From assembly GCF_022539505.1 (NCBI RefSeq), contig NC_061508.1, positions 68,519,754 through 68,583,753 of the forward strand: DNA of 64,000 bases. Direction: 5' to 3'. This stretch comes from Lolium rigidum (lineage: Eukaryota; Streptophyta; Magnoliopsida; Poales; Poaceae). This document shows, one piece after another, positions 12,024 to 23,285 of the stretch; the stretch's first letter is position 1; every line of letters starts with the position of its first letter. Position numbers and translations under genes: made by a program. The notes under the pieces were generated by a model that did not search any database, was not told the DNA's origin, and saw only the letters and a list, made by a program, of their open reading frames with translations.

Positions 12024-12915
12024 TCGTGCGCCTCCACGGGTTTCCCGCGTCCATTGTCAGCGATCGGGACCCGGTGTTCACGGGTCACGTGTGGCGTGAT
12101 CTCTTCAGGATGGCGGGCGTGAAGCTCCGATTCAGCACAGCCTTCCATCCCCAGACGGACGGCCAGTCGGAGGTGGTTAATAAGGTGATCGCCATGTACT
12201 TGAGATGTGTGATAGGAGATCGCCCTCGTGCATGGGTGGATTGGCTTGCTTCGGCGGAGTACTGCTACAACACGTCCTACCACTCCGCCCTGCGCGCCAC
12301 GCCATTCGACGTGGTCTATGGACGACCTCCTCCTCCTATTCTACCGGTGGATCCGGCGATGGCTCGGACGGATGCTGCGGGTGAGCTCCTCCGTAGCCGT
12401 GATGAGATGCTCGCCGAGGTGCGGCAGCGTCTCGTTCAGGCCAAGCACTACTACGACGGCCAACATCGCGAGGTGGAGTACGCGGTGGGTGACTGGGTGT
12501 GGTTGCGTCTCCTACACCGTTCCACACAATCCTTAGATCCGCGGGCAAAACGCAAGCTAGGCCCGCGCTACGCTGGGCCGTTCATCATTCTGGAACGCAT
12601 TGGGCAGCTAGCGTACCGCCTTCAGCTGCCAGCGTGTGCCCGTATCCATGACGTCTTCCATGTGGGGCTGCTCAAGCCCTACCGCGGCACCGCACTTGCC
12701 GCCACGCCGGCTCTTCCTCCTACTGTCGATGGCCGCCTGCTTCCTAGCTCGGCCAAGGTGTTGCGCGCTCAGCTCCGTCGTGATGTCTAGCACTTGTTGG
12801 TGCAGTGGGAGGGGCTTTCCGAGGAGGAGGCCACTTGGGAGCAGCGCGAGGAGTTTCAGCAGCACTATCCAGACTACCAGCTCGAGGACGAGCTGTTTGC
12901 GCAGGCGAGGAGAGA
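12024..12915 (+). pseudogene. Chromovirus (Gypsy) integrase C-terminal half plus chromodomain
   Basis: The frame enters directly from the Copia insertion boundary. It shows integrase landmarks SDRDPVFTG (second catalytic D) and HPQTDGQSEVVN (catalytic E), then the GPY/F-like module (GPRYAGPFIILERIG). A TAG at 12788-12790 interrupts the chain just before a recognisable chromodomain (LLVQWEGL...ATWE), which continues in the same frame. Presence of a chromodomain and a short LTR downstream fit the Reina/CRM-like chromoviruses. The 5' part of the element is not in the window, as expected if element A inserted into it. The frame ends near PPT GAGGAGAGA immediately before the LTR. Confidence 0.85.
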
Positions 12916-13262
12916 TGTTACGACCGGCACGGTCTATCACAGGAGGAGGCCCATTAGACAGGCCTAGTTAGGGGCTTAGCCCAATTAGCAGATTTCTCTT
13001 ATATAAGCATGTTGTAATCGACCAGAATCATCAAGCAATAAACTTATAAGTTATTGCCGACTCCCAGAGAGTCGGATCCTAAACCCTAGCCGCCGCCGCC
13101 TTGCTCCTGCACCACGCCGCCCATGCTTGCCACGGCGCCCGCTCGTCGCCGGCCACACCTTCCTCCTCTCCAACCTCGATTCCTTCCCTACAATCTACGC
13201 CCTAGGCCCGGTAGGCTACTTGCTCCTACCAGAATCACACATAAACTTCCGGTTGAGTGTAC
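12916..13262 (+). mobile_element. Chromovirus 3' LTR (short, Reina-like); right end approximate
   Basis: Starts TGTTACGACC right after the purine tract GAGGAGAGA. It has a TATA box (TATATAA near 13000) followed by a CAATAAAC signal near 13037, the usual promoter and polyadenylation layout of a short LTR. The right end was placed at a TACA near 13262, but the mate LTR is absent, so this boundary is uncertain. Confidence 0.6.
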
Positions 13263-14035
13263 AGGGAGTATGTGGTTTATTCTTAGCACAACTTACCAGA
13301 TTCATTATAACAAAGATCGATACATGCGCCAGTTTCTAAATAATAAGTATAACCGTAGTACATTGAGTTAGCTGCCTTTCTGATAGTGCAATGAACACCG
13401 GCGATGGCTCCAGCCTCCAGCTCGGCTATATTGTCAAAATCATCGATGCTGATTTTCCTCTGCACTTCAGATACACCTCTGTAGCTTATAAAAGCTACTT
13501 AGACCAAGGACAATATTGAAAGCCTTAATTAGAGAAAAAACATGCTGTTCCACGATAGGTTGAGATTATCAGATGTGAACAACCGAGGCATAAACCATTG
13601 CAGCATAGATCATCATGATGCACTGGTGCTTCTTTTGCCGCTAGAAATGCAAAATAGATCTGCACATGAAGACTTTAGAATTTGAGATGCCATCTGTCTC
13701 CTGAAGTTCACAACCTGGAGCCCAAATCACAACCTGGACAGGCTTGCAGAATAAATCCCTGATGAATCTTGCCTATAAGAGAACAAAAGATGATTCCTCA
13801 ATTAATCGTCGGCGTACTGAACGTTCTTCAGTACTGGATGTAGTGTGATGTATATACAGTAGCAATTAAATAAGTTATCACGTATATCAGTTAATGTAAT
13901 AGAATATTGGCCCTGACCAACCTCTATTCCTAAGCTGCACGTGCCGGCGCTGGTTATCGGAAGAGATAGAAAGGTTTTGCTGTGACTGATGGCGTTGGCG
14001 ACCACGACTGCGTGAGACGGAATGGCTACCAGGAT
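13263..14035. other. Unassigned interval
   Basis: About 770 bases with only short open frames (for example 13283-13465 on the minus strand). I recognise no domain, RNA gene or element boundary. The first 10 bases of the LINE target duplication lie at its right edge (14036-14045). Confidence 0.3.
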
Positions 14036-14174
14036 CGGGATTTTATTTTTTTCGCGGGCACGCCAAAAGACGTGCCATATCTTTATAGGAGGGAGCAACA
14101 ACAATTACAAGAAGCCAGAGGGGATGCGAACATCTGCCCTTGGCCAACCCACGCACACACCCAGAACTCAACAC

Positions 14175-17100
14175 CTACTCTCGCAACATGACTCTCCGCT
14201 CTCCTCCCCTCGCAGCCCACCAAAGGCTGAACTCCTCGAAGACTCTATCAATGATCTGCGTATCAATGATCTGCGTCGTGGAGAACTGTCTATCCAAGTT
14301 CCCAAACACCCGGGCGTTCCTTTGCTTCCAAAGCGTCCAGGCGATCAGCAAAACGAACGTGTCGAATGCTCTCCTATCCTCCCTGCGTAGTCTCTTCCTC
14401 GCCTCCGTCCACCATTTCTCCAGATTTGTGTTCTCCTGTGGCTCCTGTAGCTGTGGTTCCAGTCTTCTCAGGCAGCCGAACCAGACCATCTTGGCGTACA
14501 GACACTGTACCGGAATATGATCAACATTATCCTCCTCCTGGAGGCATGTGGCATAGGGTCTGGGCGATCCTGGAGCCTGCGCTTTATCGCCAGCCATCCG
14601 AAGATTTTGCACATAAGGGGTGCAAAGGATCTCCAAATCGGCTTGGCCATACTCCAAGTAATCCTCCCCATGCAAAGCATGTTGTAAGTCTCCCTGGTGG
14701 AGTACCTCCTAGACGCCGATCCTTTCCATGTGATCTGATCCGGTCTATTATAATCACGAGGCACTCTCCCCAATTCTTCCCAAAGCAGGGTGCATTGCAT
14801 CCATCTGTCAATGGACAACTCTCCGGAAACATCCAAGAGCCATGCGTCCTCAAGCAAGGCATCCCTGACCTTCCTCACATTCTTCCTTCTCGTTGGGACT
14901 AGCGCCGCTACCTCTGGCGCAATCTCCTCCACATTTCTCCCATTGATCCATCTGTCCCTCCAAAAGAGAATCGTCTCACCGTCTCCTACGCCAAGCTCTG
15001 GAAAATTTCATTGGCTTCCGGATCCTTAATAGCTGGCAGACCTTGCCATGGCCTCGATGGATCCGTACGGCGCAGCCAACACCACCTTACTCTGAGGGTT
15101 AACCCTTGCAGTCTCAGATCCTTCACTCCAAGACTTCCGAACTGAGTCGGCTTCATATCGTGTCCCATGCTACCATGCATTGCCCTCCATTTACCTCCTT
15201 CTTTCCCGCCCAGAAAAAGGCTCTCATCCACTTTACCAACTCCTCCAGCACCCAAGTTGGCGCCTCTGCGACCATCATCTGATGTATAGGTCGCGCACTT
15301 ATCACCGATTTGATGAGGATGAGCCTCCCTGATTTCTGAATCATGCCTTTCTGCCAAGCCGGCACACAGTGTATGACCTGGTCAATCAGCGGTTGCCACT
15401 CCGCTTTCGTCAGGGGCCTCAGCTCTAGCTGCATGCCAAGATATCTGATGGGGAACCCCACCACCTCGCAGCCCAATGTCTCTGCAACTCTCTCCGCATC
15501 ACCCTCATGCTCTCTAATCAGCGTGGCTGAGGTCTTCCTATAGTTTATGCGCAACCCCAAAGCTTCGCCAAACACCTGGAGAATGGCCTTAGCCGCCTCC
15601 AATTCTATACTCAGTGGCTTACAGAATATAACCACATCATCGGCATAGACCGAAACTCTCTGCATCTCCGATATCCCCACTAGCCCGGAAAAAAGATGCC
15701 TCTCCGCGGCCTTCTTGATAACCGCCGTCAACACCTCCATCGCCGCCACAAACAGCATGGGTGAAGTGGGGTTTCCTTGCCTAAGGCCTCTCACATGCAC
15801 AAATCTCTCTCCTGGCACTCCATTAACCAGCACTCTAGTGTTCGCCGTGTTTAGCAGCAAAGCGACCCACTTTAGGAACCTCTCTCCAAAGACCATGCGC
15901 CGAAGCACCTCGAACAGAAAGCTCCAAGATATCAAATCAAACGCCCTTGTGAGATCCAGTTTGAGGAGCACTCCTGTCTGCCTCTGTTGATTTATCTTCC
16001 TCGCCACTTGTCTCACAAGGATGAAGTTATCATGAAGGGACCGTCCTCTAACAAACGCCGACTGGTTGGAGCTCACAACCTCCCCCAATCTCCTCTAGAG
16101 CCTATTAGCCATAACTTTGGAGAACAACTTTGCAAAGCTATGCACCAAACTAATAGGGCGATAGTCCTTGATCTCCATGGCATCCGGCTTCTTGGGGATC
16201 AAAGTGATCAGGGCTCTATTCAGGCGTGCAAAGCCACGGCCATCTCCCACGCAGAGTTTGAACAGTCCGGCTAGAATGTCCCTCTTGATAATGGGCCACG
16301 CTCTGTGATAGAAAGCTCCCGTGAACCCGCCCGGTCCTGGCGCACGGTCCAGGGGGAGGTCCTTAACCACTCCCCATATCTCCTCCTCCGTAAACATGGC
16401 GTCTAGGTCCTGAAGCTCAGCTGTGGGGATATCTAGCTCATCCAAGTTGATTGAATGCTCTCTCGGCTGCACTTGCCCAAGCAGCTGGAAATATGCCTCG
16501 GTGAAAGCCTCCACTTTCGAACTCTACTCCGTCACAAGCTCATGTCCGACCTTCACCGCAGCGATGTGGTTCTTCACTCTTCTCCCATTTGCGACTGCAT
16601 GAAAAAGTGTTGTGTTTGCATCTCCCTCTTTCAACCAGCGGATCCTCGATCTTTGTCTCGCCATAGTTCTCTCCAACGAAGCAAGGCCGAGTACAGATTG
16701 CTTAAGCATTCGCCTTAACCAAAGCTCCATGGGGGTCAACCTTCGCCTCTCCTAAGCCACATCCAGGCGTAGGATCAGGGCGTTGGCAATCGCAACGTTC
16801 AGCTTAACATTCCCCACTTTTTTTTGCCCCCAAGACTGCAGATGCTCGGCAGCATTCCTGAAAAGCGCATCCAGCCTCCGAAAGGGGTCAACTATAGCAG
16901 GGTCACAAACCCAAGCTTCCTTGACCGCCTCATCAAACCCCTCCAGCTTGAGCCAAAAGCTCTCAAACTTGAACCTTCTCTTAGGCCAAAACGACGCATT
17001 AAGAGCTAAATACAGTGGTGCATGGTCCAAAATCGATGAAGAGAGGCCTTGCAGCACCAAATCAAAGTGTTGCAGATCCCAATCCACCGAAACCAGCACC

Positions 17101-17741
17101 CTATCAATGCGTGTAAGGGTGACTCTCTCCCTCTCATTACTCCAAGTATAGGTCCAGCCATGCATGTATAGGTCCTTTAGCTCATGCTCATGCACGAAAG
17201 CCCTGAAGCGCCGCATCATATTTCTGTCCAGATTGTCGTTGTTTTTCTCCGAGGCATTTAGGATCATATTGAAATCTCCCGTCACTACCCACGGACCGGC
17301 GCAAAGCGACCTCCTCTCCGTCAGCTCCTCTAGGAACACAATTTTCTCCTCGGCCGCTTGGGGCCCATAAACGGTGGTAAGCCACCATATGGAGCCATCT
17401 GTGGTCGTGACCTCTCCGGTTATGGCATAAGCATCGAAACTCACGTGATTAATCTGGATCACCGAAGTGTCCCATGCCATCACCACACCTCCTCTCGTCT
17501 CGTCAGCCGACAAAAACACAAAGCCGTCAAAAGACGGACCCAAACACTGTGAAACATAGAAATCATCAACCTCCGCTACCTTAGTCTCCGAGATACACAC
17601 AATGCTTACATGCAAACTTGCAAGGAACTCCCTAATGGCACTCCTCTTAGCTGGATCGTTCGTGCCTCGAACGTTCCAGAACAACATCTCTAGGTTACAA
17701 TCCATAAAAACTACTAACACAAACTCCACTCCGACGGACAC
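14175..17741 (-). pseudogene. LINE-1 ORF2 (endonuclease, reverse transcriptase, zf-RVT), three amber stops
   Basis: The N-terminal AP endonuclease domain (16752-17741) shows LFWNVRGTND, ISETK, VVTGDFN and a C-terminal LDHAPL. The first ATG in frame is about 12 codons in (17703-17705). RT (15153-16523) shows NQSAFVRGRS, KLDLTRAFD, GLRQGNPTSP and the catalytic YADD. A zf-RVT type C-terminus follows (14175-14932, other frames). From 17741 to 15153 the frame is continuous apart from TAG codons at 16752-16754, 16524-16526 and 16095-16097; frame changes occur nearer the 3' end. Its enzyme nicks DNA and primes reverse transcription of LINE RNA at the target. Not functional in this copy. Confidence 0.85.
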
Positions 17742-20727
17742 CTAATGTGCCGCTACCACTACTCTACAACACTCCTGCTGGTCGAAGCTCTGGGGCACCA
17801 TCTTACCAAAGATGGACGCCATGACTCTCACGTGACGCTCACCGAGGGGCGAGTCGAAGATCTCGTTGAAGCTGGCTAGGTGCTCCTCGTCCACTGACAA
17901 CTCCTCAGGGCAGATGCCCAACGCCTTAAGTAACACCGTCTCGGCCGTCGAGGCCTTGGACGCCTTCCTCCTTCTCTCCTGAGCCGCCAACACTGCACTC
18001 CTAGTCAAGCGCCTGGGCGTAAATGGCTGTGCCTCAGCCCGCAAGCAAGACGAGCTCTCCACTTCTCGAAGCAGCGGTGGCGCCAACTTCTTAAGGATGG
18101 AGGAGCAGAACGTCCTAATGCGACACAACGCGAGCTTCTCCTGCTGCAGCTCCAGTCTCTCCGTGGCAGCAACCCCTCCTACCTCTGGTGCAGACTCCTC
18201 CAGAACTGGCCCCTCCCGGGCACGGCGTGGCACCATCTGCATAACGCTGTTTGGCCCCGTGTATGAAGTACAGGGGGAGCCTATAGGGTCACTCTCCAAA
18301 CACTCCGAACTGCCGCCAGACAACATGGTATCTGGGTCACCTCCCTCCTCCAGGACGTCCTCACGCCGAGACAGAGAAATCTGGATGTATTCTCCCTCCA
18401 TATTGCCTGTTCCAGAAGAACTCAAGGACGTGGTTGAGCGTGTTATTAGCGGCGTGTATCTGCGTACTGGCGGCTTACAACAAACCCTTCGCTGAGCGCT
18501 ACGCTCACTGCCCAACGAACAGCTGTCCTCCAAGCCCTCGCCAACCCCTTCCATGGGCCCCACCTTGGCCCCAGTACCCAACGCTCCAGACTCGTCCAGG
18601 CCCATCTCCACCGAAAGGACCGGATCGACCTCCTACACTAGGCCCACGCGGGACCCACCTCCAGCAGACAGGGAAGTCTCCAACGGCAGCCGACCCTGAT
18701 CTTCCTCAGGATCCGCTGCAACCGAAGGCAACGTCTCCAGGGCATCCTGCCAAACCATGCAAGGCACCACACCATGCACCGCATGCTCTATCACCATCAC
18801 CGGCCCCACCTGTGGCATATTCTCCGCATCTGGCGCCACTCCCTCAACCGTCACTTTCTCTCCTCCACACGATGGCGTAGGAAGAGTTGATCCAACGTCT
18901 ACCCGCACCTCCTGCCGGTCCTCTCTTTGACCGGCGCTTTCCATCTGCGCTCCGACAGGGTGGACAGGGTGTGACGCCACCTCGTACAGCGACGCCTCTG
19001 TTTGAATCGCCCAAGGACCAGGTGAGGCCAACAGAGGTAGGCCCCACGAGCGTTCCTCCACCACTGGCGAGCCGCCACCTGTCCCGTACTGCCTGAGGGA
19101 GGGAAAAGCACCAGGCCCACCTCGCTAATCCGCAACACCTCTCGTCCAGGGCATCGTTCTTCTCCGGCGACGGCCAGCGTCGCCGCCGCCGCCTCTTGGG
19201 CCATCCTGCGGCCCAGCTCCTCGAGGGCCCGCACCATCACCTTCACCGCCCTGTGCCCCTTGCCGCGCGTCGATCTCCTCATGCACGAACTCCTCCACAT
19301 ACGCGACGTGGATCAGGGCGCGGTACTGCAACGTCTCAATCTCCGTAGCTTTCTTGGACGCTGAGGACGCCTCCGCCTGGAACACCTCCGCCTCCGGGAG
19401 CTCCCTCGCCGGTGGCTGCTGACTCTCCGCGACCCTCAGCGGCTCGGGCACCGCAAGCGTGCGCGCCACCGGGATAGCACCCAACTGCGACGTCCATGCC
19501 GTAAGCTTGAACAACGACATGTCCACTCTTGACCGCGTCTCCGGTGCAACTTCCTCCACGGCGCACGTCTTCCCCAACAGGTCCTCCACCACCTCCACGT
19601 CCCACGCGTGCGGCGGGATACCTTCAAGCACGAGCGACACCCTCGTCCGCAGCGGCACTTGCCTAGCCTGAGCTTGGCGGTTCCATGGCCGGAGAACCAG
19701 CAGCGCGCCCGCAACAAGCACCAACGGAAGGGCCGCGACGTGCCTCCTCAACTCAGCGGACTCAAGCACAACCAGGAAGTCCTCGAGCGCATGGGCGTGC
19801 ACAGAGAACGCCGTTGCTGGGATCCCGCGCCACCTCAAAGCCGCCGCCACCTGCTCCGCCGAGACCCTTCCACCGCCACCTGCTCCACCGAGACCCTTCT
19901 GCTCCTCCGACAGAGGCCACCATGGCGAAGCGGAGCCTCCGCTCCAAATCGCACATGGTTGCAGTCCTTCTCACCACGCACAGCGCCGGCGCCTCATGCA
20001 CACGTGAATTCAGCGGTGCGCTCTCTGGCTCCACACACAACGGCGGTGTCGCCCCCATGGGCGGGAGGCTCAGGGGAAGGGGAGCAACGGGCGCAGCCGG
20101 AGGTGGTGGTGGCGGGGGTGGTGTAGGCGCAGGAGGCGGTGTGGGCGGCCGCGGGGGAGGCGCCATGGCAGCCGCGCGCCCAGGCTCCCTGCCAGGACCC
20201 CTCCGGGCCCCGACATGCTCATCCCTGACCGACGACCGGCGGCGCGCGAACTTGGCCAACGCCAACGTGCGGAGCTCTTCCTCCGACGAGGGGCTTCGAG
20301 GGCGCTTGCACTCCCTGGCCGGATGTCCCCGGAGCCAGCAACGGACGCACACCTCCTCATTGGTGCAGTCCCGCTTCCGGTGGTCGGGCTCGTAGCAGCG
20401 AAATCAGAGGTCATCCATCTCCAGAGCGACCTCGCCCCGGCCCGCCGCAGCGTCGTTTCTTGCCTCCACGCGACACCGCCACATCGTCTTCTTCGATGGC
20501 CTTGGCTGCTCCCAACGAAGCCGATCTTGAACGCGACCCCGGTCCGCCGCCGGGGCCTGCACCACCACTACCTCGAGCGGAGCGGCGACGCTGTTGCCCG
20601 ACGAGGAGGAGGAGGAGATCCCCAGGCCGGACACATGGTCGTTCCTGGCCGAGGACACCGACGTCGGGCTCTCCGGCTCCTGCCACTTCTGCGAGAACCC
20701 CGGGGGGTGCAATGCGGAGGACTCCAT
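17742..20727 (-). pseudogene. LINE-1 ORF1 (nucleic-acid-binding gag-like protein), broken
   Basis: ORF1 starts at ATG 20725-20727. Two CCHC knuckles follow: the first (FRCYEPDHRKRDC) has TGA at 20404-20406 exactly where its first cysteine is expected, and the second is CVRCWLRGHPAREC. The chain continues in the same frame to 19762 with a proline-rich linker, then by frame shift to 19125-19850, an alanine-rich segment resembling the RNA-binding portion of plant LINE ORF1 proteins. Two more open segments (18633-19064; 17742-18611) complete it. The last ends with TAG at 17742-17744, and ORF2 follows in the same frame without a gap. Expected role: binding LINE RNA in a ribonucleoprotein particle. 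Confidence 0.75.
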
Positions 20728-20930
20728 GGCGGCGCAGGGAAGGAAGGGGGAGGGAGAAAGAGAGGGGTTGGGCCGGGGTCGGCGGCGAGGAACCGCCGCG
20801 GCGGCGGACGACTCACCTACCTGCAGCGGGAGAAGCTCTCACCTTTTGCTCTCTTGTTGTATCGAGGGGGGATGTTTGTCTCTTGATAGAGACGTTCGGT
20901 TCGGGATTTTAAGAGCTATCTATCTCTGAA

Positions 20931-21655
20931 GGCTGTGCTCCGGTGTCCCCCCTGGCGAACGACGTTCAGGTGGTAAACGTGTGTTTGGTTCGTGACCAGA
21001 AAATATGGATGATCCCATCCCAAAAGCCGAATATTTCTGAGAAAGGCTGGACCATATGATCCGTGAATTTCATGACTAATCTCACTAGCCACCTGAGAAT
21101 CCATGGCCGTCGACGCGACTCCGACACCTGCCACCGTCGTATGTGTGGCTCCCCAGCTCAGCGACGGCCACCATGTCACGGCGAGCGGTGGGCTTGCTTT
21201 TCCACGTGGCTCCCCAGCTCGACATCGGTGGCCTCCAGGGCGCGGTAAGCGGCGGGCTTGATTTCAATGTGGCTCCCTAGCTCGGCGGCAGCGGCCTCCA
21301 TGGCGTGGCGAGCAACGAGCTTGCTACGTTTGCGCCACACCCAGTCGACAGAAACGGCCTCGCTAAATATGTGCGGGTAGTGACCTTGCTAGGCACGGGT
21401 AGGCGGCCGCCCGCTAGGTCCGGCCTCCACTACAAAGGGAAAAGGACCCGTTAATTACATATTAACCGGTGTGTTAATGGCATATTTATCTTTTTCTGTT
21501 AATCATTAATTAAACATATTTTATCCCATCCCATCCTGTACATGTTTGCCCATGAACCAAACACACATGTTAAGTCAATCCACGAAGGGGTATCAGCAGA
21601 TCCTAGCCGTCTAAATAGAACAAAGTTTAGAGGGGGGGACACCGGAGCAATATCC
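20931..21655. mobile_element. Mutator-like MITE (host of a nested insertion)
   Basis: The terminal inverted repeat contains the perfect 17-mer TGCTCCGGTGTCCCCCC (20936-20952) and its complement (21633-21649), five or six bases from each end. The 9-mer ATCTCTGAA flanks both sides (20922-20930 and 21656-21664), the target duplication length of Mutator-like elements. Without the inner insertion it would be about 128 bp. It has no coding capacity. Confidence 0.7.
20977..21570. mobile_element. Tourist/PIF-Harbinger-like element nested in the Mutator-like MITE
   Basis: Ends are inverted copies around TGTGTTTGGTTCRTG (20980 onward; complement at 21553-21570, with a short indel near the tip). TAA flanks both sides (20974-20976 and 21571-21573), the usual Harbinger target duplication. 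The interior (about 590 bp) has no transposase; open frames are short. Confidence 0.6.
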
Positions 21656-21664
21656 ATCTCTGAA

Positions 21665-22850
21665 AACGTACACGGGCGAATTGAAAAGAAGCAGTTTCTG
21701 TTGTTGTGGTCTGATAGCCACAGGCATTTGACGGTACATTACACTAAGTAATTAATTCAGGAAATTTTCAGGGTAACCAATTAATTTGTGCAGCATGATT
21801 ACGAAAATAGAAGGTGCATGTGCTTAGCCAATGTAAACTAAAATTTAATAGATGTCATTTTCAGTTGTAGATTGTTCCATCTACATCTCAATTCGGACTA
21901 TTGTTATAAAAAATTTGGTTACTAAACACAGCGTGTGATCTGCTTAATCAGATTGGTGAGAAGATATAAAGGCACAAACAATTCCCTACCAATAGTGCAA
22001 AAATATCTTCGAATAAATCATTACTTGGAGGAACAACAGAAATAGCTATTTGCGTATTTGATGCTCCCTGTCAATCCATTTGACATCATACAAAGATTGC
22101 CATGTTAAATAATCTGATTACGTGTGCTTACTGAAATAGAACAGTGGAAGGAGATTAGATTACGCTTACCAATGGAAGGATGCGTTGGGTAGTACCCGCG
22201 GAGCGAGAAGTCAATGAACCCAAAGAAATCTCCAGCGAGGACTGAGAAGCAAAGAAATCCAAAGAGATCGGGAAGGCCTGAGGTAGCAGCTGACTCAATC
22301 CAATGGAATCAGGTGCAGGTGTGCAACATCTAGCGGTAATCCAGCCGGAGAAAAAACCTGCCAAATTGGTAAGATTTATTGAGGGATTGTGAAAAAATAT
22401 AAGAGGTATTAGGATGGGAAGCGCCTAGCTACCAGCGCGGAGGCCGTTGGGCGTCCTCTGTCGATGCGGATGGGAGCGAGGCCTGCCTTTTAAGCTGGAT
22501 GAAATGACGATGGCGGATGAGCTCCATTGAACAGTTTTCAGTGGTTCAATGCTCGGATCTGTGAGGTGCTTTCATGAGTATTAATTCGGGGCGGAACATT
22601 CGTGGGTAGGAGGACGGATGCTGGCGGCGGCGGAGGAAGACCAACAGAGTCGAAGATTTTTTTTTGTAGGAAGAATGTCCGCGAGTACGTCCAGCGAGTC
22701 GGCAACCGAGCGAGTTTAGGTAACGACAGGATTTCGAGCCCATTTCTGAGGTGACGTACGGATTTCTAGCCCATTTTTCCCATTCCATTTTTGCAGCCCA
22801 TGTACTGTATATCAGAAGTGAGAGGCAAAAGCAAGAGAGCCCACGTCGAG
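21665..22850. other. Unassigned interval
   Basis: About 1.2 kb of mixed AT-rich and moderately GC-rich sequence with only short open frames. I see no recognisable domain, LTR end or inverted repeat. Confidence 0.3.
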
Positions 22851-23285
22851 AATAATCCCCGTTTTAGGGTTTTAACTACTGCTCTGGCGATCGGCGGCGA
22901 TCGACGTCGAAGCAGTCTGATCTCCCGTTCCCGATCGAAGCTACTCCTCTGGTGAGGGTCTCTGCTCGGGCTGACAAAGGGGTTGACGCGCTCAACTGCC
23001 TGGCCTTGGCGGTGTCCTCGCTTAGGGTTTTGGCGATCGGATTGGGGATGGCGGCGGTTGAGGAGAGAGATGAAACGACGACCATGGAGGGGAAGGGAGA
23101 GTCCTTGGAGGATCTGTTGAGGAGTCTAAACCTAAAAGGGGAAGACATTGATGGAGTTTTTTGTGGCGAAATCTGAGGTGGAGTCGCTGAAGGAAGGCAC
23201 ACGGTGGATGGCGGTGATGCGTGTCATGACATCGAAACCTTTAAGTGCAGCGGCCCTCAAGAAGACGATGCAATTTGCTTGGGCA
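22851..23285 (+). pseudogene. LINE-2 5' part: untranslated leader and ORF1 N-terminus
   Basis: ORF1 begins at ATG 23049 (MAAVEERDE...) and shows the start of a DUF4283-type plant LINE ORF1 (SLEDLLRSLNL, then EVESLKEGTRWMAVMRVMTS in the next frame). A homopolymer of six T near 23157-23162 causes a +1 shift; with five T the two halves would join. The frame runs up to GGGCA at 23281-23285, which is the target site of the Athila-type element, and resumes at 30067. The upstream limit of the LINE leader is approximate. Confidence 0.65.

Larger units (their letters stand above)
14046..20901 (-). mobile_element. Full-length LINE (LINE-1) with 10-bp target duplication
   Basis: A minus-strand non-LTR retrotransposon of 6856 bp. 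The 3' end is an A7 tail (plus-strand T run 14046-14052). The perfect 10-mer CGGGATTTTA occurs at 14036-14045 and 20902-20911, flanking the element exactly. It carries ORF1 with zinc knuckles and ORF2 with endonuclease, RT and C-terminal zinc-binding domain. The 5' end is GC-rich untranslated sequence to 20728. Length plus target duplication indicate an insertion without 5' truncation, unlike the other LINEs in this window. In-frame stops show it is now inactive. Confidence 0.88.

Noticed and set aside
13283..13465. A 60-codon minus-strand frame (AELEAGAIAGVHC)
   Set aside because: Too short, no recognisable domain, no splice context I could support.
19685..20395. A 236-codon plus-strand frame
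   Set aside because: Shadow of the GC-rich LINE-1 ORF1 on the other strand; no domain.
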